Origin: an uncultured Synergistales bacterium
GTDB lineage: Bacteria > Synergistota > Synergistia > Synergistales > Aminobacteriaceae
Length of the DNA: 6,806 nt
Reading direction: 5' to 3'
Assembly (NCBI GenBank): GCA_905233335.1
Contig: CAJOED010000163.1
Coordinates: forward strand, 1-6,806
Part shown: piece after piece, positions 1-5,428 of the stretch
How positions within the stretch are numbered: the stretch's first letter is position 1
How the letters are laid out: every line of letters begins with the position of its first letter
Position numbers and translations under genes: made by a program
The notes under the pieces: generated by a model
What the model saw: only the letters and a program-made list of their open reading frames with translations
What the model was told of the DNA's origin: nothing
Database searches by the model: none

Positions 1-1
1 A

Positions 2-547
2 GCACTCGACCTCGTAAAACAATACAACAAGGAAGAATCGCACATACACCACGCACTCGCCGTTGAAGCAACAATGCGCCACTTTGCCGGACTCTACCAC
101 GAGGACCCGGACCTCTGGGGCATTGCCGGACTCCTTCACGACATAGACTGGGAACAGACGACACAGACTCCCGAAAAACACTGCCACGTTGCTCCCGAAA
201 TGTTGCGCAATGCAGGAGTCGACGAGAGCATAATTCACGCTGTGCAGTCTCACGGCTACGGCATATGCACCGACGTAGAACCGGCGAACAATCTTGAGCG
301 TACACTGTTCACGATTGATGAGCTTACCGGGTTAATCATCACTGCAGGACTCGTGAGGCCGTCGAAATCACTCGCTGACCTGGAACTGAAATCCGTAAAA
401 AAGAAGTGGAAAGATAAAGCCTTTGCTCGCGGGGTAAACAGGGAAATCATAAAGCAGGGTGCAGAAAAAATGAATATGCCCCTCGATGACGTAATAAATG
501 AGACGATAATGGCTCTAAGGCCGGTCGAAAAATTAATAGGAATGTAG
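2..547 (+). CDS. HD-superfamily hydrolase, 5'-truncated by window edge
   Basis: The reading frame is open from base 2 and the first internal Met codon (74) lies inside the conserved fold, so the true start is upstream of the window; probably only a few residues are missing. The 181 visible residues show the HD metal-binding pattern: His17 in an HHALAVE segment, the His46-Asp47 doublet in LLHDID, His60/His62, His79 and His84 in IIHAVQSH, and Asp106 in TIDELTGLI. The C-terminal part, including LVRPSK, KSVKKKWKDKAFARGVNRE and a helical tail, matches from memory a conserved small (about 185 aa) HD family of Firmicutes and Synergistota with no established substrate. Members of the superfamily are metal-dependent phosphohydrolases, often acting on nucleotides. 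It is probably soluble and cytoplasmic. Its stop lies 14 bases before the response regulator start, so it is probably co-transcribed with the two-component system. Family assignment is firm; the reaction is unknown. Confidence 0.88.
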   Translation, partial: ALDLVKQYNKEESHIHHALAVEATMRHFAGLYHEDPDLWGIAGLLHDIDWEQTTQTPEKHCHVAPEMLRNAGVDESIIHAVQSHGYGICTDVEPANNLERTLFTIDELTGLIITAGLVRPSKSLADLELKSVKKKWKDKAFARGVNREIIKQGAEKMNMPLDDVINETIMALRPVEKLIGM

Positions 548-561
548 GAGATGTTATCTTT

Positions 562-1203
562 ATGAGCGTAAGAATTTTGCTTGCTGACGATCACCCTTTG
601 ACACGTTCGGGAATTGCAGAATTTGTCAGGCGTGAAGAGAGTTTCGAGCTTGTCGCGGAAGCTGAAGACGGCGTAACTGCGTGGAACATGATTCAGGAAC
701 TTCACCCCGATGTTGCTCTGCTGGATATTCGTATGCCTGGCGTTGACGGCGTAACCGTTGCACAGCGCGTAAAGAATGAGGGCTTGAGCACCGCAATAGT
801 TATGCTGACTTCATACGACGCACAGCAGTATGTTATCGCTTCACTCCGGGCAGGGGCGCGGGGATTTGTGCTGAAGACAGTAAGTCCCAAAGAACTCACC
901 ACCGCAATCAACACCGTAGCAAAAGGCGGACTGTATCTCGATCCCGAAGTTGCGTCAGTAATGGGTGAACAGGACTTTATACCCGAACAGCTTTCTGTGA
1001 GAGAACGTGAAGTTTTACTGCTTGCGGCCAAAGGTTTATCGAGCAAGGAAGTAGCAAAACGCCTCTTCATAAGTGAACGCACTGTGCAGACACATCTTGC
1101 GTCGATATATGACAAGCTCGGATCACGCAACAAAACAGAAGCACTATTGCTGGCTCTCAAGTACGGGGTTGTTACCCTTGAGGAATTACTTGAGGACGAC
1201 TAA
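562..1203 (+). CDS. NarL/LuxR-family response regulator
   Basis: This 213-residue protein has the usual NarL/FixJ length and layout. The N-terminal receiver domain (about 1-120) has the acidic pair Asp9-Asp10, the predicted phospho-acceptor Asp55 in LLDIRMPG, the switch Thr83 and the conserved Lys105. A LuxR-type helix-turn-helix (about 144-200) follows, with LSVREREVLLLAAKGLSSKEVA and the recognition segment SERTVQTHLASIYDKLG. It should be a cytoplasmic transcription factor activated by phosphorylation, most likely by the kinase encoded immediately downstream. The GGAG at 547-550 lies 11 bases before the ATG and overlaps the end of the HD gene, which supports this start. Targets are not visible; the neighbouring TRAP promoter is one candidate. 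No key residue is missing. Confidence 0.95.
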   Translation: MSVRILLADDHPLTRSGIAEFVRREESFELVAEAEDGVTAWNMIQELHPDVALLDIRMPGVDGVTVAQRVKNEGLSTAIVMLTSYDAQQYVIASLRAGARGFVLKTVSPKELTTAINTVAKGGLYLDPEVASVMGEQDFIPEQLSVREREVLLLAAKGLSSKEVAKRLFISERTVQTHLASIYDKLGSRNKTEALLLALKYGVVTLEELLEDD

Positions 1204-1212
1204 CTGATATTT

Positions 1213-2595
1213 ATGTTCAAGTTTTTCACGAGGCCAAGATCACACTTCCTGGCCTTTTTGTTATGTGCGTTGATACTGCCTTCTGCCGCTGTAGTTCTCG
1301 TTGCTGTTGCGGGAATGGTCAGTCAGGAGCGCGCTATGGACGACGCTGTGAGTTCATACGTTCAGGACTTGGCCGAGAGCATGAGCTACCATTTGAGTTC
1401 GGAGTCTGAATCATGGACGTTCTCCATGTTGAGTGAGTTTGCGCGTTATCCGTTCTTTTCGTGGGGGCCGTCAATACCGGGCTGGGTTGCGCTGATTGAC
1501 GCGAACGGACGAGTAGTTATGGCTTCTCCCGGCTCAATGAACATTGCGACAATCTGGAAACCTGATTTACCCGTCGGCCAGGCAGTAAGAGTCGAGGACA
1601 GGCAGGGCGCACAATATACCCTCGCTGTGTACCCGGTGAAACGTCCCGGAGGAGGCTACGTCATTGCGGCGGTGTCGTGGACGCAGTTACTCGGCGGGCT
1701 TGTCGGTGTCGTGCGTATGTGGCCGGTGCTGATTGTGATTATTGCGCTGTTGAGTTTCGTTGCTGTCAGGCTGTTATGGAGTCGGCTCGTTAATCCCCTT
1801 CAGGCACTGGCTTCCGAAATCAACAACATGATACTTGGCCGGGACATTCCCGAAGAATTACCCGAAGGCACAATTCAGGAAATCGAGAGTGTGCACAATG
1901 CGCTGAAACGTTTTGCGCAGGCGGCAGTAGAACGCGACAACTTACGCAACAGCTACGTTCAGGACATAGTGCGTGCGCAGGAACAGGAGCGTATGGACAT
2001 GGCTCGCGAACTTCACGACGGCCCCCTGCAGGACGTTACAGCACTCGTTCAGCAGCTGCATATCACTCTGGAGGACAACAGGACAGACACCCACCGCATA
2101 AAGCGCACGGAAGTAATCGCGAAAAGTGTAGTCCGTGAATTGCGTTCACTGTGTGATGAGCTTGCGCCGCCGTGGATGGACTTGGGACTCGTCGAGGCAC
2201 TCACGGAATTAGCAGAGAGACTCTCACAAGTATATGATTTGTCGATAACGTCGGAATGTGATGACGACACGCGCGAAATCTACGTCGACAACGAGAAAAT
2301 ATTATCGCTGTTACGAATAATTCAGGAGGCTGTGTCGAATGCAGTGCGGCACGGTGAAGCGTCAGAAGTTCACATACAGTTACGTAAAGCTGAAGACGGC
2401 GACAAGTTGACGCTGGAAATTTCTGATGACGGCATCGGTTTTGATGCGGAAGACATTAACCACGAAACTTTGCGCGTAGAAGGGCATCGTGGACTTGCGA
2501 GCATGACGGAACGAATGAGCCTCATGGGAGGAAGTCTGCACATAACTTCAAAGCCCGGAGAAGGCACGACGATTACAGCAACGTTCAAGCCGTAA
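1213..2595 (+). CDS. Membrane sensor histidine kinase (HisKA_3, NarX/DegS-like)
   Basis: This 460-residue kinase is the expected partner of the preceding NarL-type regulator. A transmembrane helix (about 12-36) leads to an extracytoplasmic domain (about 38-168) whose WVALIDANGRVVMASPG segment looks like the beta strands of a single Cache/PAS-like ligand domain. A second transmembrane helix (about 169-189) is followed by a HAMP linker starting at RLVNPLQAL (191-243) and a HisKA_3 dimerisation helix with phospho-accepting His268 in ARELHDGPLQ. The HATPase domain has Asn376 in QEAVSNAVRH, the G1 box DDGIGF (405-410), GHRGLASM (424-431) and a C-terminal GEGTTITATF strand. The ATG is 9 bases after the regulator's stop. 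The nearest Shine-Dalgarno-like sequence (GAGGA, 1192-1196) is 16 bases away, so translation may be coupled to the upstream gene. The ligand is unknown. The next in-frame ATG would delete the first membrane helix, so 1213 is preferred. Confidence 0.93.
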   Translation: MFKFFTRPRSHFLAFLLCALILPSAAVVLVAVAGMVSQERAMDDAVSSYVQDLAESMSYHLSSESESWTFSMLSEFARYPFFSWGPSIPGWVALIDANGRVVMASPGSMNIATIWKPDLPVGQAVRVEDRQGAQYTLAVYPVKRPGGGYVIAAVSWTQLLGGLVGVVRMWPVLIVIIALLSFVAVRLLWSRLVNPLQALASEINNMILGRDIPEELPEGTIQEIESVHNALKRFAQAAVERDNLRNSYVQDIVRAQEQERMDMARELHDGPLQDVTALVQQLHITLEDNRTDTHRIKRTEVIAKSVVRELRSLCDELAPPWMDLGLVEALTELAERLSQVYDLSITSECDDDTREIYVDNEKILSLLRIIQEAVSNAVRHGEASEVHIQLRKAEDGDKLTLEISDDGIGFDAEDINHETLRVEGHRGLASMTERMSLMGGSLHITSKPGEGTTITATFKP

Positions 2596-2606
2596 CGAAA
2601 AATAAT

Positions 2607-2624
2607 CCCCCGTGTGTGCGGGGG
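2607..2624. terminator. Hairpin between convergent genes, terminator for the - strand
   Basis: A perfect 6-bp stem (CCCCCG/CGGGGG) encloses a TGTGTG loop. Read on the minus strand it is followed by ATTATTTTT, so it is a good intrinsic terminator for the methyltransferase gene, whose stop is 8 bases upstream on that strand. Read on the plus strand the tail is CATTGTGTTATT, a poor U-tract, so it would end the histidine kinase transcript less efficiently. Confidence 0.75.
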
Positions 2625-2631
2625 CATTGTG

Positions 2632-3534
2632 TTATTCCGGGACTGACGCAAATAACTTCATGCGTTTCTGTACGATGTTGTAGCGGGGGTTGGCTTTCTT
2701 GATGAGTGCACTCATGACTTCGGGGTCGTCAGGGAGGTGATATGTGCACAGTGCAAGTTTCGGGGCAAAACGTGCGAGGGTTTCCTGTGCTCCGGCCAGC
2801 ATATGACGTTCAAAGCCCTCTATGTCGCACTTGATGAAGTCGACGCGGGGAAGGTTCTTTTCAAGCAGAAAGTCATCAAGCCGTATTGTTTCGACAGTTA
2901 CGCATTCACCACTTGAAGCATTAGATTCCATGAATGAATTGCTTGTGCTGTTTTCGTTTATGAACATCGTAGCAGTCGTACTTGTGTCGGACAGTCCCAT
3001 TTTTACCGGGATGATGTTTTTATTGAGCCTGGCTGTTTCATGTTCAAGGACTGCAAAATTCTCTTCTGCCGGTTCAAATGCATAAACTGTCGCACCTTTC
3101 ACAGAAGCATACGACGCAAAATCCCCGATCCAGCTTCCCGCATCGATTACGACATCGCCGGGCTTCACAGTAACATTTACTTTGTCGTTCACGAGGCCGT
3201 AAAGTCCTTCAGGAAGAAATTTATCGCAGGTGTCAAATGTTTTTTCGTCGTAGTTATCATTCATGTACATGTACGAACAAAATGTATCAAGGTACGTGAA
3301 CCTGAAAAAACCTTCCTCATCTTTGCGGTCAAGCAGTGGGAATTTTATTTCTTTGAAACGGTATGTATTCCCCTCTTGAAACCTGCGGCGGCGTTCCCTC
3401 ATAAATAAGCCTGGTCTTTTGCCGGTCAATTTTTCTATGAGGCGGTCGATATATGAGAGTATAAATTCTTTGGGTGTATCTATCCCGTAGCGTAAGAAGC
3501 TGATTCTGTTCTTCATACCGCTGAAAATATACAT
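2632..3534 (-). CDS. FkbM-family SAM-dependent methyltransferase
   Basis: This 300-residue protein carries the FkbM methyltransferase domain in its C-terminal two thirds. SAM-binding motif I is VVIDAGSWIGD (128-138), the second-strand acidic residue is Glu154 in YAFEP, and the family-typical VDFIKCDIEGFE lies at 231-242, followed by the LAGAQETL helix. The N-terminal 120 residues are basic then aromatic-rich (RERRRRF near 46-52, a run of Tyr/Met near 88-95) and resemble the variable N-terminus of other FkbM proteins. There is no signal peptide or membrane helix, so it is probably cytoplasmic. FkbM enzymes O-methylate polyketide or glycan hydroxyls; the substrate here cannot be inferred because no glycosyltransferase or biosynthetic gene is adjacent. 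The gene stands alone, convergent with the kinase and divergent from the transporter. The ATG at 3534 is chosen over the Met seven codons in because of a well-spaced Shine-Dalgarno. Confidence 0.92.
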   Translation of the reverse strand: MYIFSGMKNRISFLRYGIDTPKEFILSYIDRLIEKLTGKRPGLFMRERRRRFQEGNTYRFKEIKFPLLDRKDEEGFFRFTYLDTFCSYMYMNDNYDEKTFDTCDKFLPEGLYGLVNDKVNVTVKPGDVVIDAGSWIGDFASYASVKGATVYAFEPAEENFAVLEHETARLNKNIIPVKMGLSDTSTTATMFINENSTSNSFMESNASSGECVTVETIRLDDFLLEKNLPRVDFIKCDIEGFERHMLAGAQETLARFAPKLALCTYHLPDDPEVMSALIKKANPRYNIVQKRMKLFASVPE

Positions 3535-3542
3535 GATGAGTT

Positions 3543-3549
3543 ACCTCCT
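3543..3549 (-). promoter_or_regulatory. Shine-Dalgarno of the FkbM methyltransferase gene
   Basis: On the minus strand this reads AGGAGGT, a near-perfect anti-16S match, 8 bases before the ATG at 3534. It decides the start in favour of 3534 rather than the internal ATG at 3516. Confidence 0.85.
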
Positions 3550-3566
3550 GAAAGAATTTTGCGCAC

Positions 3567-3599
3567 AAAAAAACGCCCCGCCGTACATACAGCAGAGCG
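3567..3599 (-). terminator. Intrinsic terminator in the leader of the FkbM gene (possible attenuator)
   Basis: On the minus strand a 10-bp stem (CGCTCTGCTG with CGGCGGGGCG, loop TATGTA; 3574-3599) is followed directly by seven T (3567-3573). Three pairs are G-U, so the helix forms well only in minus-strand RNA, and the plus strand has no U-tract after it. It ends 17 bases before the methyltransferase Shine-Dalgarno. No gene on the minus strand lies upstream of it in the window, so it is not the end of another gene. It would cut the methyltransferase leader unless it is bypassed, which suggests attenuation, a short leader RNA, or a relic of a deleted gene. Confidence 0.7.
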
Positions 3600-3618
3600 A
3601 ATTAGTGTCTATGAATGA

Positions 3619-3647
3619 ATTATGATTGTGATTACATGTTACGGAAA
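3619..3647 (-). promoter_or_regulatory. Candidate promoter for the FkbM gene
   Basis: The minus strand has CATAAT (3619-3624, five of six to the sigma70 -10) with a weak TTTCCG (3642-3647) 17 bases upstream. Transcription would start near 3612, just ahead of the leader hairpin. The -35 match is poor, so this call is tentative. A perfect minus-strand TTGACA at 3704-3709 has no -10 at the right distance, because the heptamer repeat occupies that place. Confidence 0.3.
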
Positions 3648-3659
3648 GACAAAAAGACT

Positions 3660-3690
3660 CGACAGCCGACAGCCGACAGCCGACAGCCGA
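3660..3690. repeat. Perfect 7-bp tandem repeat (GACAGCC, about 4.4 copies)
   Basis: Thirty-one bases have an exact period of seven: four GACAGCC units at 3661-3688 plus flanking C and GA. The tract lies in the non-coding interval between two divergent genes, about 57 bases upstream of the TRAP -35 and 126 bases upstream of the methyltransferase start. It is GC-rich, in contrast to the AT-rich DNA around it. Heptanucleotide tracts like this are prone to slipped-strand changes in copy number, but variation cannot be seen in one sequence. Confidence 0.95.
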
Positions 3691-3724
3691 TTAACATTGC
3701 CTTTGTCAAGTACTTTTTCATGCG

Positions 3725-3746
3725 TGAATTATACCTCAAAAATTCA
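3725..3746. promoter_or_regulatory. Inverted repeat just upstream of the TRAP promoter (possible operator)
   Basis: TGAATT (3725-3730) and AATTCA (3741-3746) are exact inverted 6-bp arms around a 10-base spacer, so the arm centres are 16 bases apart. The site ends one base before the -35 element, a normal place for an activator or repressor. In AT-rich DNA such a short palindrome can arise by chance. Confidence 0.3.
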
Positions 3747-3747
3747 T

Positions 3748-3777
3748 TTGCTAATATCCCTGATTATCACGTATAAT
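3748..3777 (+). promoter_or_regulatory. Sigma70-like promoter of the TRAP operon
   Basis: A -35 TTGCTA (3748-3753, four of six) is separated by 18 bases from a perfect -10 TATAAT (3772-3777). Transcription should start near 3784, giving a leader of about 40 bases to the dctP ATG. ATTAT (3763-3767) and ATAAT (3773-3777) form a small inverted repeat overlapping the -10, another possible regulator contact. The leader contains an A7T7 tract (3788-3801) just before the Shine-Dalgarno. Confidence 0.65.
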
Positions 3778-3824
3778 TTTTACACCCAAAAAAATTTTTT
3801 TACACATTCAGGAGGTTAGCACTC

Positions 3825-4814
3825 ATGAAGAAACTTTCATTACTTGCGCTTGTTCTCGTGCTGATGTCATGCGTAACAGCATCGGCGGCACAATACACCA
3901 TCACAGTAACGCACATAGTCGACGAAGCTCACTCATGGCACAAAGCGTGCGAGTTCTTCAAGCAGGAAGTGGAGAAACGTTCTGACGGGAAAATCGCCGT
4001 AACTATCTACCCGAACAGCCAGCTTGGCAACGAGATAGACACGATACAGTCAGCGTTGACGGGCGGCGGAGTCGATGTCGTAATCACGGGCGAATCAATG
4101 ATGACGTACGTACCTGAACTCGGCATTCTCGGCGTACCCTACCTCATGACGAGCGACGCACACGTTGAGGCAGTTGCAGGCGGCGAAATCGGCAAGGAGA
4201 TCGAGAACTTCATGATGATGGACGGAGCAGGTTTCAGATGCCTTGCGTATTTCGTGAGAGGTCCGCGCGATGTTACGTCCAACAAGCCGATTAGAACTCC
4301 CGACGACATCAAGGGCGTAATCATTCGTACTCCTGCATCGACAATTACGGTTTCGACGTTCGAGGCATTCGGGGCAAAACCGACACCGATGGCATTCTCT
4401 GAAGTATTCACGAGCCTTCAGAGCGGAACTATTCAGGGACAGGAAAACCCCCTCGCGATGATTAAGTCCGGGAACTTCTACGAGGTGCAGAAATACCTCA
4501 ACAAGACCGAACACCTCCGCACATGGCTGTATTTCGCAATGAGTGAGCAGAGCTTCCAGGCATTACCCGCTGACCTCCAGAAAATCGTCGAGGAAGTCGG
4601 AAAAGAAATGCAGGTTTACGAGCACAAATTATTCCTTGAGGATGAAGCCGGGCTTGAAGAGTTCCTGACCTCAAAGGGAATGACGATAGTGAGCGACGTT
4701 GACCAGGCAGCATTCGCAAAACTTGCGGACGGAGCAATGCAGAAGTTAATGGCCGGTGAGTATAAGTACCTCAAGCCGTTGTATGACAAGATAAAGGCCG
4801 CAGAACCGAAATAA
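3825..4814 (+). CDS. dctP: TRAP transporter solute-binding protein, DctP family
   Basis: This 329-residue periplasmic binding protein delivers substrate to the DctQM membrane complex. A signal peptide (KK, then the hydrophobic run LSLLALVLVL, cleavage near ASA-A around residue 21-22) precedes a mature start of QYTITVTHIVDEAHSWHKA. LMSC at 13-16 vaguely resembles a lipobox, but Met at -2 makes it a poor one. Family features include YPNSQLGNEIDTIQSALTGGGVDV (62-85), GVPYLM (103-108), Arg168 in GVIIRTP, which corresponds to the arginine that binds the substrate carboxylate in DctP/SiaP proteins, and GTIQGQENP (201-209). Length is normal. An AGGAGGT Shine-Dalgarno (3810-3816) sits 8 bases before the ATG. 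A terminator follows the gene, which would favour its expression over the membrane subunits. The substrate is probably a carboxylate or acidic sugar, not further defined. Confidence 0.95.
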   Translation: MKKLSLLALVLVLMSCVTASAAQYTITVTHIVDEAHSWHKACEFFKQEVEKRSDGKIAVTIYPNSQLGNEIDTIQSALTGGGVDVVITGESMMTYVPELGILGVPYLMTSDAHVEAVAGGEIGKEIENFMMMDGAGFRCLAYFVRGPRDVTSNKPIRTPDDIKGVIIRTPASTITVSTFEAFGAKPTPMAFSEVFTSLQSGTIQGQENPLAMIKSGNFYEVQKYLNKTEHLRTWLYFAMSEQSFQALPADLQKIVEEVGKEMQVYEHKLFLEDEAGLEEFLTSKGMTIVSDVDQAAFAKLADGAMQKLMAGEYKYLKPLYDKIKAAEPK

Positions 4815-4826
4815 CAATAACAATTT

Positions 4827-4861
4827 GCCGGTGTGTGAGTTATTGCGCATCGGCTTTTTTT
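4827..4861 (+). terminator. Intrinsic terminator between dctP and dctQ
   Basis: GCCGGTGTGT (4827-4836) pairs with GCGCATCGGC (4845-4854) as a 10-bp stem with three G-U pairs and an 8-base loop, followed by seven T (4855-4861). It starts 12 bases after the dctP stop and ends 7 bases before the dctQ Shine-Dalgarno. I see no convincing promoter between it and dctQ, so partial read-through is the simplest way for dctQM to be expressed. Confidence 0.85.
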
Positions 4862-4885
4862 GTTGCTTAAGGAGATTTTTTACCC

Positions 4886-5428
4886 ATGAAGATATTAACG
4901 AAAATATATTACTGGCTGTTGTCTGTTCTTGCTGTCGTCGGTATGCTCGGCTATATCGGTGCTGTTGTCGTTCAGGTGTTCAGCAGGACGTTTCTGCCTG
5001 TAGTGCCGTCATGGACAGAAGAGGCCGCGCGCTATCTGTTCATATATTCGGTGGCAATAGGAGCGGGCATTGTGTCAATGAAGGACGAATACGCGAGAGT
5101 TGACATACTGACCTCAAAATTTCCGGCGGGCTTCAAGAAAGTATATGAGCTTGTTGTTTGCGCAATACTGATAGCGTTTGATGTGTATCTTGCGAACTAC
5201 TCAATCCCGAAATTTGTATTTCTGCGTTTCAGAATGGTATCTACAGCAATGCAGATTCCCATGCAGTGGATCAATTTCTCGGTGCTGTTGTTTGCGATAC
5301 TACAGGCGGTGTCGTATGCGATAAAGATTATACTGTTACTCTTTGGGACGGACACAAAAGATTTATTGAAGTCCCCTGAAGAAGAAACAATCGGAAATTA
5401 TGATGTTGAGGAGGTCGTGCAGTCATGA
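4886..5428 (+). CDS. dctQ: TRAP transporter small membrane subunit, DctQ family
   Basis: This 180-residue protein is the four-helix small subunit of the TRAP transporter in the cytoplasmic membrane. Hydrophobic segments lie at about 8-32, 47-66, 86-106 and 128-153. The family signature WTEEAARYLFIYSVAIGAGIV (43-63) includes the conserved Trp, the Glu pair and Arg, followed by the short loop KDEYARVD. The C-terminus after 155 is a hydrophilic acidic tail (SPEEETIGNYDVEEVV) that probably faces the cytoplasm. An AAGGAG sequence (4869-4874) lies 11 bases before the ATG. The gene overlaps dctM by 4 bases (ATGA), so the two membrane subunits are probably translationally coupled at near equal levels. 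Its distance from dctP is short (71 bases) but filled by a terminator. Confidence 0.93.
   Translation: MKILTKIYYWLLSVLAVVGMLGYIGAVVVQVFSRTFLPVVPSWTEEAARYLFIYSVAIGAGIVSMKDEYARVDILTSKFPAGFKKVYELVVCAILIAFDVYLANYSIPKFVFLRFRMVSTAMQIPMQWINFSVLLFAILQAVSYAIKIILLLFGTDTKDLLKSPEEETIGNYDVEEVVQS

Noticed and set aside
551..565. Four-codon leader peptide before the response regulator
   Set aside because: The purine-rich sequence directly abuts its ATG with no spacing, so it cannot act as its ribosome binding site; it serves the ATG at 562.
256..705. Antisense open frame across the HD gene and regulator start
   Set aside because: It is opposite two well-supported genes, has no recognisable domain and no good ribosome binding site.
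702..1160. Antisense open frame within the response regulator
   Set aside because: Lies entirely opposite a canonical receiver/LuxR protein and has a Ser/Arg-rich composition typical of a shadow frame.
3660..3690. CRISPR-like array
   Set aside because: The units are 7 bp with no spacers, so it is a simple tandem repeat.
3703..3732. Second plus-strand promoter (TTGTCA with AATTAT, 18-base spacer)
   Set aside because: The -10 match is weak and the TATAAT-bearing promoter downstream is clearly better.
3622..3819. 65-codon plus-strand open frame through the heptamer repeat
   Set aside because: It has no Shine-Dalgarno, its middle is the period-7 repeat read as a low-complexity peptide, and its end runs through the TRAP promoter and ribosome binding site. 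A 7-bp repeat is open or closed in a frame by chance.
4095..4514. Antisense open frame within dctP
   Set aside because: Shadow of a strongly conserved gene; Cys/Arg/His-rich peptide without any familiar motif.
4825..5103. Plus-strand open frame over the dctP-dctQ gap
   Set aside because: It starts at the intrinsic terminator, lacks a ribosome binding site and then overlaps dctQ in another frame with a Cys/Arg-rich peptide.
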